42,319 bases of DNA, taken from contig JAFZYR010000012.1 in NCBI GenBank assembly GCA_017616165.1, positions 1-42,319 on the forward strand, given 5' to 3'. Both the position numbers and the translations under genes were made by a program. The notes beneath the pieces were generated by a model. The model worked only from the letters and a program-made list of their open reading frames with translations, made no database searches and was not told the DNA's origin. Numbering within the stretch: position 1 is the stretch's first letter; each line of letters starts with the position of its first letter. Source of the stretch: Treponema sp. (GTDB lineage Bacteria; Spirochaetota; Spirochaetia; Treponematales; Treponemataceae). Below are positions 8,510 to 17,829 of the stretch, in pieces.

Positions 8510-9247
8510 ATGCAGCGTTCTTATTACACAAATTCCATTATCCTCAACTTAAAACCGACTGGCGAAAACAATAATTCTGTCACACTTTTAACTCCTGACA
8601 AGGGAGTTATTTATGCAACGCTTTACGGGGGCCCAAAATCAAAATTGCGTTCCCTTGTTGCACAGTGGCATTCGGGAAAAATATGGCTTTACGAAAACCC
8701 TGAAAAAAAACAGACCAAAATTAGCGATATGGAAGTGACAAACTATCACTCAAGCTTTGGCCAGAACCTTTTTAAGCAGTATGCCGCGTCTCTTGCCGCA
8801 GAGCTTGCCATAAAAACCCGCTGTGCAGGAAGTCCTGAGCATTGTTTTACACTCATTCAGGGCTTTATGGACGGTATGGAGCTTTGTGACGAAGAACAGT
8901 CCAGGCTTGGACTCATCCGTTTTTTATGGCGTTATCTTGAGCTTATGGGTATAAGACCTGATACAAGTGAGGCTCAGGCATTTGCAACACGGACAATTTC
9001 GTATTATAATATAATAGACAATTGTTTTACGTGGGAGCGGGACGAACAATCAACACATTTAATTCCTGTAAAAAATGAAGCGGTCATGTATCTGGCTGCT
9101 GTTTCTGCTTTACCGCCCTCTGAGGTACGCAAAATACCCGTAGACAAAGCAATTTATGAAGAAATAAAGCAGTTTGTATTTTTTCTGCTGGAAAAAAACC
9201 TTGAAACAGAAATGAATACAATTAAAACAGGAACTGGGATATTATAA
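8510..9247 (+). CDS. recO: DNA repair protein RecO
   Basis: 245 residues with the RecO layout: an N-terminal OB-fold (SIILNLKPTGENNNSVTLLT, then YGGPKSKLRSL) and an all-helical C-terminal half. RecO works with RecF/RecR to load RecA on SSB-coated DNA. The CxxC zinc pair found in some RecO proteins is not evident. There is no strong ribosome-binding site; GAAGGG inside the upstream repeat lies about 11 bases before the ATG. recJ, another RecF-pathway gene, follows after a repeat-filled gap of 140 bases. Confidence 0.83.
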   Translation: MQRSYYTNSIILNLKPTGENNNSVTLLTPDKGVIYATLYGGPKSKLRSLVAQWHSGKIWLYENPEKKQTKISDMEVTNYHSSFGQNLFKQYAASLAAELAIKTRCAGSPEHCFTLIQGFMDGMELCDEEQSRLGLIRFLWRYLELMGIRPDTSEAQAFATRTISYYNIIDNCFTWERDEQSTHLIPVKNEAVMYLAAVSALPPSEVRKIPVDKAIYEEIKQFVFFLLEKNLETEMNTIKTGTGIL

Positions 9248-9250
9248 CGT

Positions 9251-9355
9251 GGATTGCCACGCCCTTCGGGCTCGCAATGACCGTCATTGCGCGACTTTTG
9301 CGTAGCAAAATGTCGGTAAGCTCTGCGACAGGATCGTAGCGACGAAGCAATCTAC
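9251..9355. repeat. Composite palindromic repeat, copy 3 (inverted)
   Basis: 9251-9281 is a short unit in which the middle is replaced by the hairpin GCCCTTCGGGC. 9282-9352 is a near-exact reverse complement of 7591-7661, including the same hairpin insert (TTTTGCGTAGCAAAA core). Copies 1 and 3 therefore flank araD-recO as long inverted repeats about 1.6 kb apart. Confidence 0.8.
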
Positions 9356-9387
9356 GACGTTACTATAACTATACATGAGGGGAAAAA

Positions 9388-11544
9388 TTGAATAATTGGG
9401 TGAAAAGTCCGGTGACGGTGCAGCAGATAGCACCGCTATGCCAGAAATATAATATAGATAAAATCCTTGCGTCCATTTTTGTAAGGCGCGGAATCACTCA
9501 GGGCAAGGATATCCTTTACTATCTTGAAAATGACCTTCGCTTTGAACACAATCCTTTTCTTTTTAATTCAATGGAAGATGCCGTTGAACGAATTACTCAG
9601 GCTCTTGAAGAAGGCGAAAAAATCCTTATCTTTGGTGACCGTGATGTTGACGGTATTACCAGTACAACAATTCTTTATGACTATTTAAAGGCACGCGGAG
9701 CAGATGTTCGCTGCCGTCTCCCGCTAGAAACCGAAGCCTATGGACTTTCTAAACAGGCTGTTGATGATTTTACTGCAGAACAGGGTACGCTCATAATTAC
9801 AGTTGACTGCGGTATTTCAAACTACGAAGAAATTGACTATGCAGTAAGCCTTGGAATTGACGTAATTGTTACCGACCATCACAATGCTCCGGAAAACCTT
9901 CCCGCTGCAGTTGTAATACTCGATCCAAAAGCACCGGATTCAGGCTATCCTTTTGTAGACATTTCGGGTGCTGCCGTTGCCTATAAGCTTGTAAGTGCAC
10001 TTCGCTTTTCAAATACAGATTTTTATAATTCAGAAATTTGTATAATGGAGGTGGAATCTGATTCCGATCCTTCGAGTGCCTCAGACTCCCCAGAATCCAT
10101 TACAATCTCCTGTGTGAAAATCAGGAATCTGGTTAAGGTTAAGGAGGTGGTGGAAACAATTGTTCCCGGCAAAACTTCTATTTACGACCTTAAGCTTCCT
10201 TACTTTTTGCAGGGTCAGGTTATTTATGCCTGGAATGCGGCGCAGACCAAAACACTACTTTCACAGATTTTTGGAAGCGGCGTAGAATTCAGCATTTACG
10301 ATTTACAGAGTGAAGTTACAAAAATCCTTCCTTCACTTAAAGGCAAAACTACTGCACAGCTTAATGCCGGTTCAACCATTGCAAAATATGATGAAAACCC
10401 TGCCCGCACAATTGATTCACTTTTTAATCTTTATGTAACCTACTGTAAAAAATCAATTTTGCTCAATAATAAAAATCTTGCGCAAAACGAAAAGCGGGAT
10501 CTTCAGCTGGTAGCCCTTGCCGCCATTGCAGATATAATGCCGCTTAAAAACGAAAACCGCATTTTTGTCAAAAACGGAATTGCATCCATAAAAGAAAACG
10601 GTCCGCGTACAGGCCTTGCCGAGCTTTTTGCCCAGCTTAAAATATCTACACCGGCCATTACCTCTACAGATTTATCCTGGACCGTTACCCCTGCCCTTAA
10701 TGCCGCAGGAAGACTTGGTCAGGCAGATCTGGCCCTTTCACTTTTAATTTCTGACTCACCGTCTGAACGAAATCAGCTTGCCGTAAAAATATTTGAGCTT
10801 AATGAAAAACGCAAGGAGCTTGTAAATCTTGGAATGTACAAGATTAAGGAAAATATTACCTCAAGCCTTAACGATAACAACAACAAGCTTTGTACAATCG
10901 TAAATGAAGAGCTTCATGCGGGCATTACAGGAAATATTGCAAGCCGCCTTATGCAGGAATACAATGTTCCGGCAATTGTCGTTACCAGATGTGATAATGT
11001 TTACAAGGGCTCCATGCGAAGCTGCCGTGGACTTGTGACAACAAGCTTTCTTGCCCACTTCGGCGACTTTTTTATAAACTACGGCGGACATAATGCAGCA
11101 GCAGGCTTTAGCTTTGCCCAGGAACGCCTTGATTTATTCAATCAAAAAATAAAAGAAATTGTTCCTTCTATAAACTTGGAGCAGGAAAATCTCGATATTA
11201 ATATAGATGCAGAAATTCCTTCTGAATATCTGACTCCGCAAACCTTTGAAATACTAGATAAGCTTGAACCGTTTGGAGCAGAAAATCAGGAGCTTATACT
11301 GACTACCAGAAAAGTAAAGGTTGTTGACGCTCTTATTCAGGGTAAAAAAGAACCTTTATCGCTCAAGCTTGTTTTTGAATTTGGAAAATACAAGTTTCCG
11401 GGCATGTTTTTTGGACAGGCAGACAAGCTTGGCAAGGAAATTGTCGTAGGTCAAAGCTACGATATTCTGTATACAATCGTAAGAAATTACTTTAACGGAA
11501 CGGTAACCCCGCAGTTAAGGTTAAAGGAAGTGAGAAAGTCATGA
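9388..11544 (+). CDS. recJ: Single-stranded-DNA-specific 5'-3' exonuclease RecJ
   Basis: 718-residue DHH-family nuclease of mismatch and recombinational repair. Motifs: GDRDVDG (D84, D86, D88; usually GDYDVDG), ITVDCG (D140), TDHH (D163-H165), AAIADIMPL (D382), the DHHA1 motif GGHNAAAGF, and a C-terminal OB-like region. It is longer than the usual 560-580 residues because of an insert at about 210-370 between the DHH motif and AAIADIMPL. The start is TTG at 9388, with GAGGGG just upstream. Its stop overlaps the next start (ATGA), so it is translationally coupled to the M23 peptidase gene. Confidence 0.93.
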   Translation: MNNWVKSPVTVQQIAPLCQKYNIDKILASIFVRRGITQGKDILYYLENDLRFEHNPFLFNSMEDAVERITQALEEGEKILIFGDRDVDGITSTTILYDYLKARGADVRCRLPLETEAYGLSKQAVDDFTAEQGTLIITVDCGISNYEEIDYAVSLGIDVIVTDHHNAPENLPAAVVILDPKAPDSGYPFVDISGAAVAYKLVSALRFSNTDFYNSEICIMEVESDSDPSSASDSPESITISCVKIRNLVKVKEVVETIVPGKTSIYDLKLPYFLQGQVIYAWNAAQTKTLLSQIFGSGVEFSIYDLQSEVTKILPSLKGKTTAQLNAGSTIAKYDENPARTIDSLFNLYVTYCKKSILLNNKNLAQNEKRDLQLVALAAIADIMPLKNENRIFVKNGIASIKENGPRTGLAELFAQLKISTPAITSTDLSWTVTPALNAAGRLGQADLALSLLISDSPSERNQLAVKIFELNEKRKELVNLGMYKIKENITSSLNDNNNKLCTIVNEELHAGITGNIASRLMQEYNVPAIVVTRCDNVYKGSMRSCRGLVTTSFLAHFGDFFINYGGHNAAAGFSFAQERLDLFNQKIKEIVPSINLEQENLDINIDAEIPSEYLTPQTFEILDKLEPFGAENQELILTTRKVKVVDALIQGKKEPLSLKLVFEFGKYKFPGMFFGQADKLGKEIVVGQSYDILYTIVRNYFNGTVTPQLRLKEVRKS

Positions 11545-12515
11545 AAAAGTTTTTGATAATTCTTCTGGTTCTGGCAGAGGCTGCCTTCTGCTTTGCAAAA
11601 AACGCAGTATTTCAGTCTGAAAATTACAGTCTTTCGGTTACCTATAATGAGGTTTTAATTCCGGGTGATGCTGTTTTTGTACGCATGGAAATTACAACTC
11701 CAAAAAATCATAAAAAATCAAAGACAGACGCAGAAAAAAAAGGCGCACTGCAGCTTTATAAAGATAAAACAATAATTGAAAAGGCAAACTTTTATTCTGT
11801 AGGAAAGAAAAAGAATAATCAGACTTATGCCGACCTGCTTTGCGGAGTTCCTGCTTCTGCCTGGCTCACCTCGGGCAGCTATTACCTTAAGGTTATCTTT
11901 TCTTTCAGCGATGAAGATACAAATGAATTTACACTTCCGCTTACCTTCCAGTCACGAACCTTTAACAAAGAGGTTCTGGAATTAAATGATTCAAACACTG
12001 CAATAAAAAGCGATACAAGCCCTGAACGCATGGCTCAGATAAACAAGCTTAATGACATTCTTTATACAAGCATTGCATCAGATGTATATACCTTAAAGCC
12101 GTTTACAAGTCCAACTACCTCAACACGTTATACCGCCTGGTATGGAGACCGCCGCGAATATGTTTATTCCAACGGAAAGAAAAGCTCGGACATGCATAAT
12201 GGAAACGATTACGGTGTTCCGGAAGGAACTGAGGTTCGTGCCTGTGCAGACGGCAAGGTTGTAATGGCCGAAAACCGCATCTCTACCGGCTGGAGTATTG
12301 TTGTAGAACATCTGCCTGGCCTTTACAGCCTTTACTATCATCTTTCAAAAATGGAAGTAAAAGAAGGCGACATGGTAAAACAGGGCGACCTTATAGGTAA
12401 GTCCGGATCAACAGGTCTTGCTACAGGTCCTCACCTTCACTGGGAAATGCGCCTCAACGGAAGCGCCGTAAGACCGGAATTTTTCCTGAACGATTTTACC
12501 TTTGATAATGAATAA
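11541..12515 (+). CDS. M23-family (LytM-type) peptidase, exported
   Basis: 324 residues with a signal peptide (1-19, ending CFAK). A poorly conserved N-terminal domain precedes the M23 domain (about 195-315). Metal and catalytic residues are all present: H219 and D223 (MHNGNDYG), H267 (YYHLS), and H298/H300 (GPHLHWE). It should therefore be an active zinc endopeptidase cleaving peptidoglycan cross-links in the periplasm. It overlaps recJ by four bases. A perfect hairpin follows at 12526-12548. Confidence 0.9.
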   Translation: MKKFLIILLVLAEAAFCFAKNAVFQSENYSLSVTYNEVLIPGDAVFVRMEITTPKNHKKSKTDAEKKGALQLYKDKTIIEKANFYSVGKKKNNQTYADLLCGVPASAWLTSGSYYLKVIFSFSDEDTNEFTLPLTFQSRTFNKEVLELNDSNTAIKSDTSPERMAQINKLNDILYTSIASDVYTLKPFTSPTTSTRYTAWYGDRREYVYSNGKKSSDMHNGNDYGVPEGTEVRACADGKVVMAENRISTGWSIVVEHLPGLYSLYYHLSKMEVKEGDMVKQGDLIGKSGSTGLATGPHLHWEMRLNGSAVRPEFFLNDFTFDNE

Positions 12516-12525
12516 ACAAATTGTC

Positions 12526-12548
12526 CTTGTCGGGCTTGACCCGACAAG
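12526..12548. terminator. Bidirectional hairpin between convergent genes
   Basis: CTTGTCGGG (12526-12534), loop CTTGA, CCCGACAAG (12540-12548): a perfect 9-bp stem ending one base before the stop codon of the minus-strand gene. No long T-run follows on either strand, so it may also be a copy of a short GTCGGG repeat. Confidence 0.55.
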
Positions 12549-13172
12549 CTATAATTCCACAACGATAAGCCGTCCGTCACTTGTGCGCTGAATTGAATAG
12601 TAGCGGTTTATCTTGCATTCCGAAAGATCTATTGAATAATTGGAAATGTGCCCGAACGATAAAACAGGCACCTTTCTTGTTGTAAAGCGCGCAATTTTAT
12701 AAAGATCGTTGCGTTCCTCATAGCTTGAACCAAAGCCAAGCAGCAGGCACTGTTTATTATCATCATAAAATTTTTCGAGCGAAGTCTTTTTTTTGCCGTT
12801 AGGCTTGGACTGCATTATGCGGTCCTTTCCATAAATATTGGTAGGAAACAAAAAGCTTTTTCCGTCAAAGTCCGACTGCGCAAATTCAACGGCAAGATAA
12901 TTACCAGTCCAGGAACGCTCAATCCTTGCAATTTCGTTTCCGTTTGTGTCCACAATAGAAAAGGCAGCGCTTATTGTATTTCCGTCACGGGTAGAAGAAG
13001 TTCCATAAATGATGAGCCTTATATATTCCTGCTGAGGAGGCTGCACAAGATTTGTACTGCATCTCCAAACAGAGTAAAAGGTATATATATTAAACAGAAT
13101 ATAAACTATTGCTAAGACGCTTAAAAGAGAAATAAAAAAATCCTTTAATACACCTGATGTCTTTTGTTCCAT
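12549..13172 (-). CDS. Membrane-anchored protein of unknown function
   Basis: 207 residues. One hydrophobic helix (about 13-33) follows a short basic N-terminus; the remaining 170 residues look like a beta-rich extracytoplasmic domain (alternating polar/apolar strands such as RLIIYGTSS and AAFSIVDTNG). No catalytic motif is recognised. It begins 14 bases after ligA and is the last gene of the five-gene minus-strand operon. Confidence 0.72.
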   Translation of the reverse strand: MEQKTSGVLKDFFISLLSVLAIVYILFNIYTFYSVWRCSTNLVQPPQQEYIRLIIYGTSSTRDGNTISAAFSIVDTNGNEIARIERSWTGNYLAVEFAQSDFDGKSFLFPTNIYGKDRIMQSKPNGKKKTSLEKFYDDNKQCLLLGFGSSYEERNDLYKIARFTTRKVPVLSFGHISNYSIDLSECKINRYYSIQRTSDGRLIVVEL

Positions 13173-13186
13173 ACGCTTTTTATTCT

Positions 13187-15115
13187 CTATTTAATTAGCT
13201 GCAAAAATTGTTCCTCTGTAATTACAGGAATACCAAGCGAGGCTGCCTTTACATTCTTGCTTGAACCGCTGGTTGTATCATTAGTAACCAGATAGGTCAA
13301 ATCCTTTGTAACAGAAGACTTACACATTCCGCCGTTCTGCTTTACCAGCTGTTCTGCATCCTGACGCTTCATGGTAACAAGCTCGCCTGTAAAACAGAAG
13401 GATTTACCTGCAAGCTTTCCGTTATCAAGACTTTTTATAGTTATGATACCGTCGTTTACAAGGGTACGCATTTCATTTGCGTTTTCTTCAAGTCCCTGGA
13501 CAATTGTATGTGCCATAATCTGGGCAAAGCCGTATACATCGGCAATCTGATCCTCTGTGGCTGCAAGAAGCTTTTCCAGAGTATTATAGCCTGCCTGAAC
13601 AAGCTTTTCTGCAAGTGTTTCGCCAAAGCCTTCTATATCAAAGCCCGCAAGGAACACAGGAAGCGTCATATTTCTATGAGCTTGTATACTTTTATAGACC
13701 TTTTCTGCCCCAAGCGAACGTTTATCGGCCTCCTGACTTTCTTCATTCAAAAAGTATGGCACCAGCTCTTCTACCGTAAGTGTATAAATGTCCGAAATAC
13801 ACTTGAGTCTTGAGTCTTTAAAAAGCTGAGTGATAAGTGTTTCTCCAAGATCACGGATATCAACGACCTGCTGAAATTTTAAAAGCTGATGAAGCACACG
13901 CTTTGAACACTGCTTGTTTGGACAGTAAAGGCGCGAGCCCTCATCCACAAGCTTTGTACCACAGGTTTCGCACACAACAGGATATTCAATTTCGCTTAAG
14001 CCCTGGGCTGCTTCACCCTTTTCTTCTACAACGCCTTCTATTTTTGGAATGATTTCTCCACGCTTTACGACAACAACATGGCTACCGATTTTTACACCAA
14101 GCTTGCGCATTGTATCTGGGTTTGCAAGGCTTGCCCTTTGAACCTTTGTTCCGTTAAGAGCAACCTCATCAAATATTGCGACCGGAGTATAGGTAGCACC
14201 GCTTTGACTCCACTCTACGCTGCGCAAAACTGTAACTGCTTCTTCAAGGCTGAACTTAAAGGCAATCTGGCGGTCCGGTCTTGCGCGCGAGGCATCTTCA
14301 AAATCTATTCTGCTTTCCTTTACGACAAGTCCGTCAATATCATATTCCAAGTCCTGGCGTTCTTCCATTATCTTTGAACGGTAGGCAATTACACGCTCTG
14401 CGTCGCGGCAGATTACAAGCCTTACAACATTAAAGCCCGAATCCATAAGCCAACGGATTTTTTCCTGCTCGTTATTAAAATAAGAAACACCGTTTGTACT
14501 CAAGGCATCGTAAACAATGAGCTTAAGATATTCACTGCCCTTTCCGTCCTTGCGTTTCATAAGACCGTTGGCAGCATTACGGCAGTTGGCCTTGTCCGAA
14601 AAATAACGCTTGTGCACCTCGTGGGTCATTATAACTTCACCGCGAACACCACCTGTAAAAGGAACAAGGCTTCCGTCCTTGTAAATTGCGGGAAGCACTC
14701 CGTTCATTTTTTTTGCATTTGCAGTTATGTCGTCGCCAATGCTTCCGTCTCCACGGGTAACGGCGCAGACAAGATATCCGTTTTCGTATTGAAGCTCAAG
14801 CGAAGCTCCGTCCAGCTTATATTCTACAAGATACTGATCATACTGATGCTTTTGTGCCCAGGCCATAAACTGCTCAGGGTTTGCAGCCTTTTCCTGACTG
14901 CCCATTGGCATAATGTGATGGATTTTTTCAAAATTGCCGGAGTCGGCACCAACGCGCTGAAGGATTGCGTTTGCGGGATCCAGCTCTTTAAGCTCATCCC
15001 AAAGCTTATCAAATTCGGCATCGCTTATCTCTGCTTCGCCGTTATAATATGATGCCTGATATTTTGCAATGAGTTTTTCAAGCTCGGAGATACGCTGTGA
15101 CAAAAACAAGTCCAT
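13187..15115 (-). CDS. ligA: NAD-dependent DNA ligase
   Basis: Seals nicks in replication and repair using NAD. Domains in order: Ia with YQASYYNGEAEISDAEFD (19-36), the adenylation domain with the KLDG nucleophile (K100), an OB fold, a four-cysteine zinc finger (CETCGTK ... CPNKQCSKR), tandem helix-hairpin-helix repeats, and a C-terminal BRCT domain (from about 565, GKSFCFTGEL). 642 residues is slightly short but complete. GGAGG precedes the ATG at 15115. trmB lies 17 bases upstream and a membrane protein 14 bases downstream in the same unit. Confidence 0.95.
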   Translation of the reverse strand: MDLFLSQRISELEKLIAKYQASYYNGEAEISDAEFDKLWDELKELDPANAILQRVGADSGNFEKIHHIMPMGSQEKAANPEQFMAWAQKHQYDQYLVEYKLDGASLELQYENGYLVCAVTRGDGSIGDDITANAKKMNGVLPAIYKDGSLVPFTGGVRGEVIMTHEVHKRYFSDKANCRNAANGLMKRKDGKGSEYLKLIVYDALSTNGVSYFNNEQEKIRWLMDSGFNVVRLVICRDAERVIAYRSKIMEERQDLEYDIDGLVVKESRIDFEDASRARPDRQIAFKFSLEEAVTVLRSVEWSQSGATYTPVAIFDEVALNGTKVQRASLANPDTMRKLGVKIGSHVVVVKRGEIIPKIEGVVEEKGEAAQGLSEIEYPVVCETCGTKLVDEGSRLYCPNKQCSKRVLHQLLKFQQVVDIRDLGETLITQLFKDSRLKCISDIYTLTVEELVPYFLNEESQEADKRSLGAEKVYKSIQAHRNMTLPVFLAGFDIEGFGETLAEKLVQAGYNTLEKLLAATEDQIADVYGFAQIMAHTIVQGLEENANEMRTLVNDGIITIKSLDNGKLAGKSFCFTGELVTMKRQDAEQLVKQNGGMCKSSVTKDLTYLVTNDTTSGSSKNVKAASLGIPVITEEQFLQLIK

Positions 15116-15132
15116 TCCCTGCCTCCAGCCCT

Positions 15133-15864
15133 TTATTCCTTTTCGAAAAACAGTTCGGTAATTTTGCGGTCGGCAGCCATGCCCTTGCGTTCAAACTTTG
15201 TCTGGGCTCTCCAGCTCTGCGGCTCGGCAAAGCCTTTGTATTTATTTTTTAAGTGAGGAGTATTTTCCAGCTGCTCCAGTGCAAACTCTGCATATTCTTC
15301 TATGTCGGTTACAAAATACAGGTAGCCGCCCGGTGCCAGCTTCTGGGCAAACAAATCGGTTTTTGGACGCTGTACAAGTCTGCGCTTGTGATGTCGTTTT
15401 TTAGGCCATGGGTCCGGAAAGAAAATATGAAAGCCGTTTATACAATTATCGCCCACCATATATTCAAGGACATCAAGAGCATCGTATTCTATAAGATAAA
15501 GATTTTTAAGGTCACGCTTTTTTATTTCGCCAAGCAGCTTGCCTACTCCGGGACGGTGAACCTCAATTCCAAGATAGTTTATATTTGGATTAGCCTGTGC
15601 CAGGGCAGCGGTTGCATCACCCATGCCAAAGCCAATTTCTATGATAATCGGGTTAGTGTTTCCAAAAACGTCTACGAAATTTATTTTTTTATTTTCAAAG
15701 GGAATACACCACGCCGGAGCCAGCTCGTTATAAGAACGCTCCTGTGCGGCAGTCATGCGTCCAATGCGCATAACAAAGGTTTTTACTGTGCGCCTGTACG
15801 ACGCGGGTAATGGGTCTGTTTCAGCTTTTTGTTCAGTAGTGTTAGTTAAATTGTCGTTATCCAT
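15133..15864 (-). CDS. trmB: tRNA (guanine-N7-)-methyltransferase
   Basis: SAM-dependent methylation of G46 in the tRNA variable loop. 243 residues with the SAM motif IEIGFGMGDA, GIEVHRPGVG, and the family signature FPDPWPKKRHHKRRLVQ followed by LAPGGYLYFVTD. The N-terminal 45 residues are an extra polar tail. AAGGAAAG lies just before the ATG. It sits between a lipoprotein gene and ligA in the minus operon. Confidence 0.94.
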   Translation of the reverse strand: MDNDNLTNTTEQKAETDPLPASYRRTVKTFVMRIGRMTAAQERSYNELAPAWCIPFENKKINFVDVFGNTNPIIIEIGFGMGDATAALAQANPNINYLGIEVHRPGVGKLLGEIKKRDLKNLYLIEYDALDVLEYMVGDNCINGFHIFFPDPWPKKRHHKRRLVQRPKTDLFAQKLAPGGYLYFVTDIEEYAEFALEQLENTPHLKNKYKGFAEPQSWRAQTKFERKGMAADRKITELFFEKE

Positions 15865-15879
15865 GTCTTTCCTTATATT

Positions 15880-16557
15880 TTAATTGCCTGGAACAACTTT
15901 TTCAACAGGCAGATTGCATACTACATTACCGGAAGAAGAAACCCAGGATTCCTGAAATTCCTGCGCATCCCTGTATTCGTTCCATATTCCTCTGGCATCT
16001 GAATATTGTGCAGAACGCGGACCGTAATAAAGAATGCTGTTTTCCTCGCCATAAATTGTAAGCATTTTTGAACCAAGATATTTTTGCATGAGCAGGCCTA
16101 CATCAGCGGCCTTAGTTTCATAAAAGCTCTGGTCATAATTTAAGGTGGCCTTCATTTCCTTTTTTTCGTTGTCTGCCTGGATATAGGTTACTGTGTATTC
16201 ACCCGACGGTATTTTTTCCTGAGGAGGCATTACAATGTTTGTAAGTCCGCAGTATTTTACCTCGTTGTTCTGTGCACGAACCAGCTCGTCCGATTCCCAG
16301 ATATATTCCCGCTGTTTGCAGGTGACTGTTATTGTTTCGAGTCTGTTTGGATCCGACGAGGCTTCTACAAAAACACTAAGACGTGCATTCGGAAGCTCCT
16401 CGTAGGAATCATAATCAAAAACTACAGAAAGCTTTGCCTCGGTGGTTTGAATTACGACATTTGAACATGAACAGATTGCACAGCAAAAAATTACAAGTGC
16501 TGTAAGTGAGGCATAAAGAGACTTTGTAAACTTTACGTTGTGTAAGGGACTGCTCAT
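15880..16557 (-). CDS. Putative lipoprotein
   Basis: 225 residues. A basic N-terminus, a hydrophobic stretch (about 14-30) and the lipobox AICSC imply export and lipidation. The mature region reads as two beta-rich parts (LSVVFDYDSYEELPNARLSVFV, and a later TIYGEENSILYYG stretch). No known domain is recognised. It starts three bases after the stop of the 388-residue gene, indicating tight coupling, and may act with it. Confidence 0.75.
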   Translation of the reverse strand: MSSPLHNVKFTKSLYASLTALVIFCCAICSCSNVVIQTTEAKLSVVFDYDSYEELPNARLSVFVEASSDPNRLETITVTCKQREYIWESDELVRAQNNEVKYCGLTNIVMPPQEKIPSGEYTVTYIQADNEKKEMKATLNYDQSFYETKAADVGLLMQKYLGSKMLTIYGEENSILYYGPRSAQYSDARGIWNEYRDAQEFQESWVSSSGNVVCNLPVEKVVPGN

Positions 16558-16560
16558 ATA

Positions 16561-17727
16561 TTAGAAATTGAAGTTAAGCGTAATAACGGTAAGCTCACTT
16601 GCAGAGAACTGGTTTACCAGTGATTCAAACTTAACATTAACCTTCTTGCACGCATCATCCAGATAAGAAAGATAGTACAAACCAAGGTCTGTTCCTTCCT
16701 GTCCGTCCGGCAGTTCGCGGTAAAAGTCTATAAGTGTTTTGTTTGCAGTGTTAGAAGATTTTGCGTTATCGATGTTTTCCTTTACTTCCTGGAACTCATC
16801 ATCCTTGTTATAAAGCGTAATAGAAAGCTTACCCTGCTTACCGATGGAAGATGAACCTCCTCCAAGCTTCCATGAAATAAATACAAGCTCGTGGTTGCGC
16901 TGCAGCTCTGCTACAATCTTAGCACGAACCTCCGGATCAAAAATAAGGGCATCTATGTCTTCAATATCCTGATACATGTTTCTTGCTTCTTTACGGATAT
17001 TGGTGTTTTCGTTGTTGAGCGCAAGCTCCATAACCATTACCGAAATATACTCTGCAACCTTTGATTTTTCCATGTAAGAGCTTAGCAGGTTTCGGATGGC
17101 AATGAACATTTCGTTGGCGCCGTCTGCCTTGTGGAACAGGGTGATAATATACCAGTTCATAAGGCCAAGTCTGTTCATAAATTTTTCGGACATGAGCAGA
17201 TAGATATTTTTTTCTTCATCCGAATAATCCGGATTTGTCATTATTGATTTCCAGATTGGATCAAGAATATTGCGTCTTGTCTGCTGAATTATATTTTCCT
17301 TATTCTGAAGGATTGAACGAAGCTGGCGTTCACTCATCTGAGTCTTTTCATCAATAAGGTGGCTTGGATTTGCACGGTTATGCTTGCGTACACATTCACA
17401 CTGAATGAGTGCTGAATATACGTCGCGGTCAAACTGCTTGTACAAAAGGGAATAAACTACAACCTTAGAAAGATCCATAACCTCCTGTCGTGAAGAAACA
17501 AATTCCGACATGGAAATTTCGATTTTGGAAATATAATCCAAAAGGATCATGCTTTGAATTGACTGCGGAGAAAATTTATTTAATGAAATACCATACTCAT
17601 CAACATTATCAGCAAGACGGAAGCGCATTAATTTTTTATTATGACTAATAAAATTTGATGCACCATCTTCTGTGAGGATTACTTTTAATGGCAATTCAAT
17701 TATAAATTTTTTGTCAGAAGCGCTCAT
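16561..17727 (-). CDS. Unknown 388-aa protein with possible degenerate GHKL ATPase domain
   Basis: 388 residues, soluble, without a signal peptide. Mostly helical up to about residue 275. The C-terminal part (about 230-388) loosely follows a histidine-kinase-type ATPase: VMVMELALNNENTNI resembles an N-box helix; a Gly/Ser-rich strand pair (KLGGGSSSIGKQGKLSI) follows; EGTDLGLYYLSYL resembles the G2 loop and helix of TGLGLxIV; it ends with a strand (SELTVITLNFNF). Key Asp-x-Gly and clean G1 residues are not seen, so this is inference. It is the first gene of the operon, with GAAGGT before the ATG and a strong promoter upstream. Confidence 0.7.
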   Translation of the reverse strand: MSASDKKFIIELPLKVILTEDGASNFISHNKKLMRFRLADNVDEYGISLNKFSPQSIQSMILLDYISKIEISMSEFVSSRQEVMDLSKVVVYSLLYKQFDRDVYSALIQCECVRKHNRANPSHLIDEKTQMSERQLRSILQNKENIIQQTRRNILDPIWKSIMTNPDYSDEEKNIYLLMSEKFMNRLGLMNWYIITLFHKADGANEMFIAIRNLLSSYMEKSKVAEYISVMVMELALNNENTNIRKEARNMYQDIEDIDALIFDPEVRAKIVAELQRNHELVFISWKLGGGSSSIGKQGKLSITLYNKDDEFQEVKENIDNAKSSNTANKTLIDFYRELPDGQEGTDLGLYYLSYLDDACKKVNVKFESLVNQFSASELTVITLNFNF

Positions 17728-17775
17728 GTTACCTTCTCAATTTTACTTTTTTTAATATATATATTTATCTTTCTT

Positions 17776-17804
17776 ATTATACAATAAGGGTCTTGCATTG
17801 TAAA
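17776..17804 (-). promoter_or_regulatory. Strong sigma-70 promoter of the 388-aa/lipoprotein/trmB/ligA operon
   Basis: Minus strand: TTTACA (17804-17799), exactly 17 bases, TATAAT (17781-17776), leaving about 45 bases of AT-rich leader before the start at 17727. It drives five genes with gaps of 3 to 17 bases. Confidence 0.75.
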
Positions 17805-17829
17805 CACTTAAATAATAAACTAAAGACGA

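Noticed and set aside
7585..9360. CRISPR array
   Set aside because: The repeats are few, palindromic, of unequal length and separated by whole genes; there are no regular spacers or cas genes. No CRISPR seen anywhere in the window.
15198..15810. Long plus-strand open frames opposite trmB
   Set aside because: Antisense shadows of a gene with conserved motifs; no initiation signals and no recognisable protein features.
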